A stretch of DNA of 49,566 bases from Flavobacterium rakeshii (GCF_009741375.1 NZ_WOWP01000022.1:1-49566); one strand, 5' to 3'. Shown: positions 7,367 to 15,615, counted from the stretch's first letter. A program made the numbers and translations. The notes: generated by a model from the letters alone, not told the origin.

Positions 7367-8902
7367 TTATTTGAACATTTTATTCAATACCCCAAAAACT
7401 CCTCTAATAAAAGTAGCACTGGTAACTGTTTTGATAATCTGTTTCTCCAGTGTGCTGCTTGTAGAAGTCGTTCGGGAGCTTCGGGTGGTTTGCTTACGGG
7501 CTTTCTCTTCGGCTTTTTGCTGTTCTTCCTGCTGTTGTTGTGCGGTGATTACCTCTATTTTTTTGGTAAGTATCTCACAGGCGCTTTCGCGGTCTATTTC
7601 CTCGGCATATTTTTTAACCAGCTTTGAACTGTTGTTTATTTCGCTTATTTCCTGTTCTGTAAGGATGTCCATTCGGCTCATAGGAGCGCGCAGCATAGTG
7701 GCGGCAAGCGGGGTAGGGATCCCCTTTTCGTTAAGTGCTGTTATGAGTGCTTCTCCGGTACCCAGTTGGGTGATTACTTCATCGGTATCATAAAAATCAG
7801 AGATAGGGTAGTTCTCGGCCGTTAGTTTAATGGCTTTACGGTCGGTAGCGGTAAAGGCACGAAGGGCGTGCTGTACCTTTAATCCAAGCTGACTCAATAC
7901 TCCGTTTGGAACATCGGTAGGGTTTTGGGTTACAAAAAATAGTCCTACACCTTTAGAACGGATAAGTTTTACTATAGTCTCTATTTGATCCAGTAGTGTT
8001 TTACTGGCTTCGTCAAAAATAAGGTGTGCTTCGTCTATAAAAATTACCAGTTCAGGTCTGTCGGCATCGCCTTTTTCGGGCATCTGGTTGTATATCTCTG
8101 CCAGTAACGAGAGCATAAAGGTTGAGAACAGTTTCGGTTTGTCCTGAATATCGGTTAACCTCATAATGTTTACATAGCCTTTGCCTTCGCTGTCTATGCG
8201 CATAAGGTCGTCAATCTCAAAGGATAGTTCGCCAAAAAACAGGTTGGCATCCTGCTGTTCCAGTTCAATTATTTTGCGGAGTATTGCTCCTGTAGAAGCG
8301 GTAGATATTCGCCCGTACTCCTTTTCAATCTCCTCTTTACCTTCGTCGGTAATGTATTGCAGTACTTTTTTAATGTCCTTTAAATCCAGTAAAGGCATGT
8401 TGTTATCGTCACAGTATTTAAAGATAACACTCATAATCCCGGTTTGGGTATCGTTAAGATCCAGAACCCTGGAGAATAAAACCGGACCGAATTCTGAAAC
8501 CGTTGATCTAAGTCTTACACCATGTTGTTTGGAAAGACTCATCAGTTCAACAGGGAAACCTTTGGCTTCATACGGCAAACCTATTTTAGCATGTCTTTCG
8601 GTAATAAAGCTTTTTTCTTCCCCCGGTTTGGCAATACCGCTAAGGTCTCCTTTTATATCCATCATTAATACAGGGATACCGTTGTTAGAAAGGTGTTCTG
8701 ACAGGATTTGAAGGGTTTTGGTTTTACCAGTACCGGTAGCTCCGGCAATAAGCCCGTGCCTGTTTAGAGTTTTTAACGGAACATTTACATAAGCTCCCTC
8801 TACAGGTTCGCCGTTAAGCATGGCTGTTCCCAGTGTAATAGCGTCGCCTTTTGTGCTATATCCTTTAGTGATGGTATCTAGAAATTGAGCTGTATCTGCC
8901 AT
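7367..8902 (-). CDS. HerA/DUF853-family ATPase (YjgR-like helicase)
   Basis: 511 aa. The Walker A motif GATGTGKT is at 54-61 and a Walker B VIFIDEAHLIFDEA lies near residue 290, followed by FFVTQNPTDVP, the sensor region of HerA/FtsK-type ATPases. After about residue 440 comes a charged, Gln/Glu/Lys-rich coiled segment and a hydrophobic tail (IKTVTSATFIRGVFGVLNKMFK). This matches the DUF853 group, to which E. coli YjgR belongs. The cellular role is poorly known, and no nuclease such as NurA lies nearby to suggest DNA repair. Confidence 0.88.
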   Translation of the reverse strand: MADTAQFLDTITKGYSTKGDAITLGTAMLNGEPVEGAYVNVPLKTLNRHGLIAGATGTGKTKTLQILSEHLSNNGIPVLMMDIKGDLSGIAKPGEEKSFITERHAKIGLPYEAKGFPVELMSLSKQHGVRLRSTVSEFGPVLFSRVLDLNDTQTGIMSVIFKYCDDNNMPLLDLKDIKKVLQYITDEGKEEIEKEYGRISTASTGAILRKIIELEQQDANLFFGELSFEIDDLMRIDSEGKGYVNIMRLTDIQDKPKLFSTFMLSLLAEIYNQMPEKGDADRPELVIFIDEAHLIFDEASKTLLDQIETIVKLIRSKGVGLFFVTQNPTDVPNGVLSQLGLKVQHALRAFTATDRKAIKLTAENYPISDFYDTDEVITQLGTGEALITALNEKGIPTPLAATMLRAPMSRMDILTEQEISEINNSSKLVKKYAEEIDRESACEILTKKIEVITAQQQQEEQQKAEEKARKQTTRSSRTTSTSSTLEKQIIKTVTSATFIRGVFGVLNKMFK

Positions 8903-9046
8903 ATAAGGTTTTGGTTTCTTTTGCGAATCTAAATTTCGGGCAATAATTTTTATCTGGCAAGAGGGCTGCTTTTTCTTTTTTTATTTTCGTAATGTATTTT
9001 TTAACATTTTTTTTGATTTATAGTTATTTTGTTATGTTAAAAAATG

Positions 9047-9054
9047 TATTTTTG
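9047..9054 (+). promoter_or_regulatory. -7 box of the M48 peptidase operon
   Basis: TATTTTTG is a perfect TAnnTTTG match. TTTG at 9028-9031 upstream is slightly too close (15 bases) for an ideal -33 element. The leader to the ATG at 9080 would be about 20 bases. Confidence 0.5.
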
Positions 9055-9079
9055 AAGGCTTTATTATAGCCTTACCATT

Positions 9080-10366
9080 ATGAAACACAGTTTACTACTC
9101 TTATTTTTCTTTTCTTTTTTTTATGCTGAAGGGCAAACTTCATTTTCACCTCTTGATACTTTATCTCGCAACTGTGCTACCAAGCTTAAAGTTGAGTATG
9201 TAAAAAAGTTTAAGAATATCAATAATAGCAGGGAGTATGAAACATCTGCACAAAAAAATATCATCAAAGAGATATATGGAGGTTTACAGGAAGACTTTAT
9301 AGAAAAGATTGATGATAATAATTTTATTTGTGACGGTGATATTAATGGCTACCTGAATAGCCTTATGAATGAAATACTTACAAGTAACAGTATTGATAAG
9401 GATATATACCGTATACTGTTATCAAAAGACTCTCAGGTTAATGCTTATAATACCGGCGATGGTACAGTTGTGGTTAACTACGGACTTTTTCTTGCTGTTG
9501 ATAACGAAGATGAATTGGTTTTTGTGATTTGTCATGAAATAGGGCACCAGTTTCTGGATCATTTAAAGAAGGATGTAGAAGCTTATGCCCGTTTGTCCAC
9601 TTCTGAAGAAATGATTAAGAAGACTAAAGAGATAAAAAAACAAAAATATGGTAAAGCCTCTATGGCGACTAATTTACTTAAAAACATACGCTATCAGAGT
9701 TATAGTGAACGAAGGGAAAAGGAGATTGAGGCCGACTCCATAGGTTTGGTTTTTTACAGGCAAACCAAGCGCAGCCCTGCGGCAGCTATATCCTTACTTC
9801 AAAAGCTTGATGTATCAGATACTGAGAAAGACTCCCTTGTTGTGGAGGATTATAAAAAGATTTTTGAAAAGGGAGGTTTTGTAGTTAAACAACGCTATTT
9901 TGAACAGGAAGAAAGTTTATTTCAAACCTATACAAAAGATGAAAGGTTTAATACTGATTCACTCAAGTCGCATCCTGATTGCTCTACACGTATAACGCTT
10001 ATTAAAGATTATCTTGATAACAAGTTTCTTGAAAGCAGTACAGCTAGTTCTACAGGTTTTGAAGAAATAAAAAGGAACAGTGTATATCAAAATCTTTTCA
10101 ATATGTTTTCGGCGCAGGATTATGGTATATCACTATATGAGGCGTTGAAGTTGTATAAGCATGAGCCGGAAGATCCTGTGCTTAAAAACATCATATATCT
10201 TAATCTTGTTAAGATATATGATTCCCGAAAAAATTATACCATAAACAGGTATGTGCCTAAACATGACAACCTGAATAACACCAAAAGCCTTAACAGGTTT
10301 ATTAGCTTTATAAGCAATATAAAAATGACCGATTTGGAAACTATTATAAACAATTTTAAATCCTAA
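9080..10366 (+). CDS. Secreted M48-family zinc metallopeptidase
   Basis: 428 aa. A signal peptide ends about residue 18 (FYAEGQ). The zinc motif HEIGH is at 152-156 and the third ligand is Glu215 in EIEAD, as expected for M48 (Ste24/HtpX/BepA-like) peptidases. No membrane helices follow the signal, so it is probably periplasmic or surface-exposed, closer to BepA/LoiP than to HtpX. The region after about residue 240 is not recognised. The next gene starts two bases after its stop, so the two are one operon. A role in envelope quality control is inference from the family. Confidence 0.87.
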   Translation: MKHSLLLLFFFSFFYAEGQTSFSPLDTLSRNCATKLKVEYVKKFKNINNSREYETSAQKNIIKEIYGGLQEDFIEKIDDNNFICDGDINGYLNSLMNEILTSNSIDKDIYRILLSKDSQVNAYNTGDGTVVVNYGLFLAVDNEDELVFVICHEIGHQFLDHLKKDVEAYARLSTSEEMIKKTKEIKKQKYGKASMATNLLKNIRYQSYSERREKEIEADSIGLVFYRQTKRSPAAAISLLQKLDVSDTEKDSLVVEDYKKIFEKGGFVVKQRYFEQEESLFQTYTKDERFNTDSLKSHPDCSTRITLIKDYLDNKFLESSTASSTGFEEIKRNSVYQNLFNMFSAQDYGISLYEALKLYKHEPEDPVLKNIIYLNLVKIYDSRKNYTINRYVPKHDNLNNTKSLNRFISFISNIKMTDLETIINNFKS

Positions 10367-10368
10367 AC

Positions 10369-11895
10369 ATGAAATATCGTTTTTTACTGATTTTGTTTTT
10401 TGTTTTATCGCTTACATACGGACAGGTTGCCGATTTGGGTAAGTTATCACGAGGAAAGTTTTATTCATCTGCTGAAATTAAAGATAAGCACAACAATACC
10501 AGGGGGTATTTCCTGCTTTATGAAACAGATAAAGTGGCAAAGGAAACCTATCAGTTAGAGTATATACTTCTTGATGAGAATCTTACTAAGGTTACTAATG
10601 GCTTTATTACTGAAATGAAATATGAGTCATGGTTTTTTACAGCTAAAAAAATTAATGTTGAAGTGGTTCTGGAAGGACGTAAGTTGCTTATTGGATTTGC
10701 AGACGATATAGCGGGAGAAGAATATTTTAAAAGATATAGAATACTTGATATTGCATCAAATGAGTTAAGTGACCCTTTTATATATAACAAAAATACCTTG
10801 GTTAAAAACCCTGAATTTGATCGTAAGCATTCCAATGTTGCGAGTAACCAGTCTGAAGAAATAACCTTTTATAACGGGGTAGGGCTTATGGCTCACTCTA
10901 AAACAATGAATAAAAAACAGGGGGTTACAGATAGGAGAATAGTGCGTTATGATGATGAACTCAATGAATTGTGGACTTTTAAGTACGATCAGATAAAAGC
11001 AAAAAAGCTGACTAGCTTAAGCTATCTTAATTCAGATAATGAAGTAATTGTGATGCTTAATCATTATTTAAAAAATGGCAATGTTTCTAAGTATCTTAAT
11101 GAGTTATCTGTTACTTTCATAAATTCAGAAAATGGTAATCTGATAAAAGAAGTGCCTTTCCCTAAAGATGACTATACATATAGAGTGGTAGACTGCGCTA
11201 TAAAGGATGACAGGATTTATGTGATGGGCAACATGTCTGAAAAAACTAAAGAAGGGTTTGTTCATGATTCGAAAGGCAAAGGGCTTTATAAGTTCGTTTT
11301 TGACAAGGAGACAGGTGAGCTTTTGGATAAGAAATATTTGCTGTGGGAGAATTTACTGAATAATAAGAGTATAACAATAAATAAAAATGGGGTAGTAAAA
11401 AAAGAAGGCAAAATGTATATACACAATATGCTTATGCTTGATAACGGTAAGGTTATAGCAGTTGGCGAAACCTTTTTGAATAAACCAATTATTACCAATA
11501 ACATGTATTTGTTTGAACTTGCCGAAGATTTTTCTGTTTCTCAGTGTTTTGAAATTGAGAAGTTCAGAAATAAATTTTCTAATACCAATGCATATTCGTC
11601 TACTATAAAGAGATATGGATTGTTTGACTTTATGGATTATCAGGATTTGGGAGATGATGAGTATCTTTTCTTTCTTAATGATAATGAGAAAAACTCTAAA
11701 AACAGAAAGAAAACAACCTTATATGGTATTATATCCTATTCAGATGGTGAGTTTAAAAGGCAGACTCTTAATCTGAAGACTGAGACCAGTACTATTTTTG
11801 CTACCAGTGCCAAAAAAGGATATATGTTACTGGTTGAAAATTTTGACGAGGAGACAAAAGCTACCGAATTACGATTAGAGAAAGTGAATTTCTAG
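10369..11895 (+). CDS. Exported protein of unknown function, operon partner of the M48 peptidase
   Basis: 508 aa. A signal peptide ends about residue 18 (LSLTYGQ). The mature part has many short beta-type segments, such as NNKSITINKNG and VIAVGETFLNKPI, and reads like a beta-propeller with blade-like repeats. I do not recognise a named family with confidence. There are no catalytic motifs, no C-terminal barrel and no lipobox. It is tightly coupled to the M48 gene (2-base gap), which suggests a shared envelope job, and is followed by an unusually long terminator hairpin. Confidence 0.7.
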   Translation: MKYRFLLILFFVLSLTYGQVADLGKLSRGKFYSSAEIKDKHNNTRGYFLLYETDKVAKETYQLEYILLDENLTKVTNGFITEMKYESWFFTAKKINVEVVLEGRKLLIGFADDIAGEEYFKRYRILDIASNELSDPFIYNKNTLVKNPEFDRKHSNVASNQSEEITFYNGVGLMAHSKTMNKKQGVTDRRIVRYDDELNELWTFKYDQIKAKKLTSLSYLNSDNEVIVMLNHYLKNGNVSKYLNELSVTFINSENGNLIKEVPFPKDDYTYRVVDCAIKDDRIYVMGNMSEKTKEGFVHDSKGKGLYKFVFDKETGELLDKKYLLWENLLNNKSITINKNGVVKKEGKMYIHNMLMLDNGKVIAVGETFLNKPIITNNMYLFELAEDFSVSQCFEIEKFRNKFSNTNAYSSTIKRYGLFDFMDYQDLGDDEYLFFLNDNEKNSKNRKKTTLYGIISYSDGEFKRQTLNLKTETSTIFATSAKKGYMLLVENFDEETKATELRLEKVNF

Positions 11896-11897
11896 AT

Positions 11898-11940
11898 CAT
11901 AAACTAAAAATCCCTGCATAGCAGGGATTTTTAGTTTATG
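11898..11940. terminator. Bidirectional terminator: 20-bp perfect hairpin
   Basis: Bases 11898-11917 and 11921-11940 are exact reverse complements around a 3-base loop (ATA), with a GC core (TCCCTGC) flanked by A5 and T5. It lies between the convergent stops at 11895 and 11942 and can serve both genes. Confidence 0.9.
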
Positions 11941-11941
11941 A

Positions 11942-12394
11942 TTACTGTGTTTTTTTCCATTTGTTATGAGTCATTATAAATTTAATTTCCTGAGTGCCAT
12001 AAGCCCCGGCATCTTCCCATCCTTTAAGACGATAAAATGTTTCGGCACGTGTGCCTGTGCCGGTACTAAGCCAAATGGTTTCCTGTGTTTGTGAAAAATA
12101 CCAGTCCATCATAATATTATGGAGGGTTTTGCCTATACCTTTGTTTTCAAACTCTGGTAAAATGAATAATGCCCATACGTTATTATCTGCCGTGCTTACT
12201 ATAGCAAATCCAACAATAGTATTGTTTGCTATGGCAACCCAGCCTTTGCCGCGACGGGTGATATAATCTTCCACATCGCTGTCTTTAACCAGTTCGGGGT
12301 TAGAGAGAGTGTTCTCCTTAACAGCATGCCTTACGTATTGTATTTGAGGAATATCGGTAATTAATGCTTCCCTGTAAGTTAAATCGGTTTGCAT
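11942..12394 (-). CDS. GNAT-family N-acetyltransferase
   Basis: 150 aa, one GNAT domain. The acetyl-CoA loop is visible as FENKGIGKTLHNIMMDWYF (about residues 82-100), preceded by beta strand VWALFILPE and followed by ETFYRLKGWEDAGAYG, the standard motif B end. The acceptor substrate cannot be read. It lies 11 bases downstream of the regulator at 12406-13361 on the same strand and is probably co-transcribed with it. Confidence 0.88.
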   Translation of the reverse strand: MQTDLTYREALITDIPQIQYVRHAVKENTLSNPELVKDSDVEDYITRRGKGWVAIANNTIVGFAIVSTADNNVWALFILPEFENKGIGKTLHNIMMDWYFSQTQETIWLSTGTGTRAETFYRLKGWEDAGAYGTQEIKFIMTHNKWKKTQ

Positions 12395-12405
12395 GGTTAT
12401 GTGTT

Positions 12406-13361
12406 TTAAAAGTTGTAATCCAGTTCGCTGTTCATACGCTGAATGTAAAAATCTATTTTTTGGTGCATCCGGTTAAAGAATAGTTTACGGTCGCGTGTAC
12501 CCGACAGGTTAAGTGACTTTGAATTTTTGATTTGATAGTTAAAATAGTCTTCTGTGCTTTGACAGGTATCATTATCTCCTGTAATAAAGTATCCTAACAT
12601 GGTATAGGGAATAAATAATGATTTTTGTTTTACCGATGATAACAGTACGTTGTTGTTTAATAAAAGCAGTTCGTTGTAATATAAATGATAGCCCGAATCG
12701 TTTTTGGAACATTTAAGTTCTACTTCATTAAGTATGGCTTTAAGGTCGTTACAAATAAGCATGGCGTTAGCCAGTGTTAGTAGCCCCGACTGGAAAAAGT
12801 AATATATCTGTTGTATGGTACTGTTTATGGTAGTATCATTCCAAATCTCTTTTACCTCTACATTTTTGTATACGTTGTTAAGCTTTTGGCTGTGTTCCAG
12901 CAACGAACCGCTAACGGTAAAATTCTCAAACTTTTCATGTTGCTGTCCGCTAAGAAGATCAAGCCATACATAGAGCTTAAACTTGGAGAGTAATGTTCCG
13001 CTTATGGTGTGGAATAACGGGATATCCTTTGCTGAATAGTACATAACCGAATCAGGGTAGTTTTTGTAAGCTTCCAGTTTTTGTGCCGAGTCTTTAAAGT
13101 AGTCGGTTAGGTTTGCCATGTTTTTTATTTCGGCGGTTTTTTCCACAACGACCTTATTGCTATTGCTAAACAGGGTATCCATTGATATGGTATAATGACT
13201 GCACAGTGTTATTGTTTCGTCTATGCTAAACTTGCTTTTTTGGGATATTCTCCTGTGTGCAGCGTCATAGCTAATATTGAGTATAGCAGCTATCTCATCT
13301 ATAAGTGATGCCGACTGGCTGTGCTGCCTTATGGTTTTTAAAGTTTATCCTGATTGTTCAT
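12406..13361 (-). pseudogene. Helix-turn-helix regulator with a one-base frameshift near its start
   Basis: A 258-aa frame starts at an internal Met at 13182, but the same frame is open upstream to 13349 and encodes an N-terminal helix-turn-helix (SLIDEIAAILNISYDAAHRR, then ISQKSKFSIDETI). That frame has no ATG, GTG or TTG. An ATG at 13361 in another frame reads MNNQDKL and then hits TAA. One extra T in the TTT run (plus strand AAA at 13340-13342) would fuse them into MNNQDKLLKTIRQHSQS and a 318-aa protein. It resembles a Bacteroidota family of DNA-binding proteins with an N-terminal HTH and a long helical C-terminal part. A true pseudogene, a sequencing error in a homopolymer, or phase variation all fit. 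A perfect -7 box (13405-13412) fits the start at 13361. Confidence 0.72.
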
Positions 13362-13404
13362 TTGTGAAAAACGCAAAATTGATTTGCTTTTTAATTTATT
13401 ACCG

Positions 13405-13412
13405 CAAAGTTA
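13405..13412 (-). promoter_or_regulatory. -7 box of the frameshifted regulator
   Basis: Minus-strand TAACTTTG matches TAnnTTTG perfectly. The leader to the ATG at 13361 would be about 35-40 bases, which supports 13361 as the native start. Confidence 0.55.
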
Positions 13413-13429
13413 ATTGCAATATACGCAAT
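13413..13429. promoter_or_regulatory. Inverted repeat between two divergent -7 boxes, candidate operator
   Basis: ATTGC (13413-13417) and GCAAT (13425-13429) form a 5+7+5 inverted repeat that fills the gap between the minus-strand box (13405-13412) and the plus-strand box (13429-13436). A protein bound there would affect both promoters. The obvious candidate is the HTH regulator itself. Confidence 0.4.
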
Positions 13430-13436
13430 AGTTTTG
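13429..13436 (+). promoter_or_regulatory. -7 box of the repeat-protein gene at 13461
   Basis: TAGTTTTG matches TAnnTTTG perfectly, 24 bases before the ATG at 13461. It is back to back with the divergent regulator promoter. Confidence 0.55.
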
Positions 13437-13460
13437 AGATGAACTTTAAATCAGCTTATT

Positions 13461-14117
13461 ATGAAAATCAGGTTGTTTGTTTTGCTTTTATTACTTTGTT
13501 ATGTTAAGAGTGTTTCCCAACAGGAATACAAAACACAGATATTTAGTTTTGCTCCGATTTCTGCTAATGTGAAAACCGTAAACGGAATGGTTTTAGGGGT
13601 ATGGCATTACGATTATGATTTGGAAATTCCTAAACATATTAACGGACTTAATATTGAAATAAATCCTGTATCTCCTCTTTTGCTTCTTTATATAGATCCC
13701 CAAAAACGTATTGATATCAGTCTGGAAGTCAGACTGGTGCAAAACGGGCTTCATTTGTCTATTGGAGGCTTTTTGGGTAATGTGAAACAAAACGGTATGG
13801 GTGTCTCACTTTATAATATCACCTGTGCTTCAAACGGGCTTACCCTAACGGCTTTTTATAATTATTCTCTTGAGATGAATGGACTTCATATTGCCGGGCT
13901 TAAAAATGATACCCAGAAAGGCAGCGGACTACAGATAGCTATATTTAATAATGCAGGTGTGGAATTTCGTGGTGTACAGCTTGGACTTCTTAATAATTCG
14001 GAGGTACTTCATGGTTTACAGATAGGATTGTTTAATAAAACTACTCATACTAAAGGTTTGCAATTTGGATTTTGGAATATTAATGCAAAGAGGTCTTTGC
14101 CTTTAATAAACTGGTAA
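13461..14117 (+). CDS. Exported protein with ~15-residue GLxIGLxN repeats (LA_2272-type surface repeat)
   Basis: 218 aa with a signal peptide ending near residue 20 (CYVKSVSQ). From about residue 90 to the end there are roughly eight repeats of 14-16 residues with the pattern (N/S/H/K)GLxIxxFN, such as NGLHIAGLKN, SGLQIAIFNN, HGLQIGLFNK and KGLQFGFWNI. This periodicity fits the LA_2272-type surface repeat seen in Leptospira and Bacteroidota and suggests a beta-solenoid or barrel-like fold; the function is unknown. One base separates it from the next gene, and it shares a promoter region with the divergent regulator. Confidence 0.75.
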   Translation: MKIRLFVLLLLLCYVKSVSQQEYKTQIFSFAPISANVKTVNGMVLGVWHYDYDLEIPKHINGLNIEINPVSPLLLLYIDPQKRIDISLEVRLVQNGLHLSIGGFLGNVKQNGMGVSLYNITCASNGLTLTAFYNYSLEMNGLHIAGLKNDTQKGSGLQIAIFNNAGVEFRGVQLGLLNNSEVLHGLQIGLFNKTTHTKGLQFGFWNINAKRSLPLINW

Positions 14118-14118
14118 T

Positions 14119-14742
14119 ATGAAGAAGGTTATGTTTTTAAAGATATTGCTTTTGACCTTTTATGCCACTGCACAGGTTGAAGTTGTTAAAGATACTGTTT
14201 ATGAACGTTTTTTTGGAGAGGCTGGGTTAAGGATTCCTATAGGTAACGGTAACAGGTATGGTGTGTCGCCTGAATTTGGATTATGGTATCGTACTAAAAG
14301 GGCTAATGAAGTATATGATATAGGTTTTTCTCTCTTTACTCCCTTAAATCGTGAAGTGTTTATTTATAAACTTAATAATAGAGAGTATAGTGTAAAATTG
14401 CAGGAAGTTTCGGGTATGGTTGGTGTTCGTATGAATAAGCTCTATGTAATGCGCAATCAAAACTTTGCGTTAGAGTGGGAGTCTTCGTTAGGGTATGCTT
14501 TTTTACTGTATAACGCTCCGCGTGAAGAGGGTATTGATGAGAACTTTCAAAATGGTGATATGGTTACAGGTTACAGTAAGGGTTTTAGTGCTTTTCATTT
14601 GGGACAGGGAGTGAGGTTTTGGTATAAAAACACCGGTTTTCAGGTAAAGTATAATTTTACACCCTATAAATTATTTACAAATTATGTTCCTTCCGGTTTG
14701 GGGTCGCATAGTTTGAGTTTAGGATTTATTTATAGACAATAA
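14119..14742 (+). CDS. Small outer-membrane beta-barrel-like protein, unknown function
   Basis: 207 aa. A signal peptide ends near residue 18 (TFYATAQ). The mature part alternates polar and hydrophobic residues in strands typical of a small 8-10 strand barrel (EFGLWYRTKRANEVYDIGF, GSHSLSLGFIYRQ) and ends in an aromatic-rich strand. I do not recognise a specific family. It is coupled to the repeat protein by a 1-base gap and ends in a bidirectional terminator. Confidence 0.65.
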   Translation: MKKVMFLKILLLTFYATAQVEVVKDTVYERFFGEAGLRIPIGNGNRYGVSPEFGLWYRTKRANEVYDIGFSLFTPLNREVFIYKLNNREYSVKLQEVSGMVGVRMNKLYVMRNQNFALEWESSLGYAFLLYNAPREEGIDENFQNGDMVTGYSKGFSAFHLGQGVRFWYKNTGFQVKYNFTPYKLFTNYVPSGLGSHSLSLGFIYRQ

Positions 14743-14770
14743 AAAGCCCTGCTATTTAGCAGGGCTTTTA
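14741..14770. terminator. Bidirectional terminator
   Basis: The stem AAAAGCCCTGCT (742-753) pairs with AGCAGGGCTTTT (758-769) around a 4-base loop, with A and T flanks. It sits between the convergent stops at 14742 and 14776. Confidence 0.9.
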
Positions 14771-14775
14771 TAAAA

Positions 14776-15084
14776 TTATAATTCGATTTTTTTGAGGATA
14801 GTTTTGTCGATGTAAAATGTGCCAAACGGAATGATACAGGCAAGCAGAACTTTCCAGGTAGTGACTTTAAACTGCCATTGTTGTTCTACTCCTACACTTA
14901 AGGTGTTGAATACAAATAAAAGGAACAATGCTCCATGTATGGTTCCCAGTGTGGTTGAAAGGTGGGGGTAACCGTAAAAGTGTTTTAAGGGGGTAGCGAC
15001 AAACAGTAATACTAGTAATGATGTGCCTTCCAGGAAACCTATTAGTCGTAGTCTCCCTACATTGGTTTTAAACAGTTTTTTCAT
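14776..15084 (-). CDS. DUF3817-family membrane protein
   Basis: 102 aa with three hydrophobic segments. GRLRLIGFLEGTSLLVLLFV (10-29), followed by PLKHFYGYP, is the DUF3817 signature (YdzA-like). The function is unknown in the family. Its ATG follows the previous stop by two bases, so it is the second gene of the operon controlled by the palindrome at 15579-15604. Confidence 0.85.
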   Translation of the reverse strand: MKKLFKTNVGRLRLIGFLEGTSLLVLLFVATPLKHFYGYPHLSTTLGTIHGALFLLFVFNTLSVGVEQQWQFKVTTWKVLLACIIPFGTFYIDKTILKKIEL

Positions 15085-15086
15085 AA

Positions 15087-15539
15087 TTAAAAGCGGATTA
15101 GAGGTCGGTTAGCAAGAGGTGAGAACGGCCAGGGTATTGCTAATAATATTAGCAGAGCGGCAAGACTAAACCATATCAGCATGGTTTTGAATTTTGCTTG
15201 GTCTGTTTTTTCTCTTTTTGATTTTGCCGAACCTATAGTGATTAAAACAATTGCTAATAACATTAGCAATATGTGAATGATCCCAAAGAACAGGGTTTCA
15301 CCTGTGTTGTTTGCTGTAGCGAAAAACTGTTTTACAAACGGACTTTTTACATACAGTATTATTCCGGTAATAAGCTGTATGTGTGCAATGGTTGCTGTCC
15401 AGTGTCTTATGGCGTTGTTGGTTTTGGTGAAAGCGGTTTTACCGAAGTAACCTTTTGCCGAAATAATTATTGCATAGGTTAGACTAAAAACCACAGCCCA
15501 CCTGAAAACCGAGTGGGCAGGGAGTAAAAATGAATACAT
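15087..15539 (-). CDS. Four-to-five-helix membrane protein (cytochrome b-like), TetR-controlled
   Basis: 150 aa, nearly all membrane segments. It begins LLPAHSVFRWAVVF, and His residues fall in or near helices (AHSVFRW, IRHWTATIAHIQLITG, IIHILLML). Similar flavobacterial proteins are often annotated as cytochrome b, but I see no proof of haem binding. It is the first gene after the TetR operator and the perfect -7 box at 15569-15576, and is probably co-transcribed with the DUF3817 gene. Confidence 0.7.
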   Translation of the reverse strand: MYSFLLPAHSVFRWAVVFSLTYAIIISAKGYFGKTAFTKTNNAIRHWTATIAHIQLITGIILYVKSPFVKQFFATANNTGETLFFGIIHILLMLLAIVLITIGSAKSKREKTDQAKFKTMLIWFSLAALLILLAIPWPFSPLANRPLIRF

Positions 15540-15568
15540 AACTGTGTTTTGATTGATGATTGACAGGA

Positions 15569-15576
15569 CAAAAATA
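15569..15576 (-). promoter_or_regulatory. -7 box of the TetR-controlled operon
   Basis: Minus-strand TATTTTTG matches TAnnTTTG perfectly, 30 bases from the ATG at 15539. It lies two bases downstream of the palindromic operator, which fills the -33 region. Confidence 0.6.
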
Positions 15577-15578
15577 AT

Positions 15579-15604
15579 AAAAACATACTAATTAGTATGT
15601 TTTT
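15579..15604. promoter_or_regulatory. 26-bp perfect palindrome: probable TetR operator
   Basis: Bases 15579-15591 and 15592-15604 are exact reverse complements with no loop, core CATACTAATTAGTATG. It lies between the TetR gene stop (15616) and the -7 box of the downstream membrane-protein operon, covering the place of the -33 element. This is the expected geometry for repression by a dimeric TetR protein. Because it has no loop and is AT-rich, it is a poor terminator. Confidence 0.7.
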
Positions 15605-15615
15605 TGATAAAAAAA

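Noticed and set aside
7320..7793. 157-aa plus-strand open frame with hydrophobic N-terminus
   Set aside because: Antisense to the 3' end of the DUF853 gene; the Cys/Ser/Leu-rich sequence mirrors the Gln/Glu/Lys/Thr-rich tail of the real protein.
8181..8711. 176-aa plus-strand open frame
   Set aside because: It lies wholly inside the DUF853 ATPase gene on the other strand, is Ser-rich as expected for an antisense shadow, and has no domain.
15579..15604. Palindrome considered as a tetR terminator
   Set aside because: No loop, AT-rich arms and a position against a -7 box fit an operator better than a terminator, although a minor termination effect cannot be excluded.
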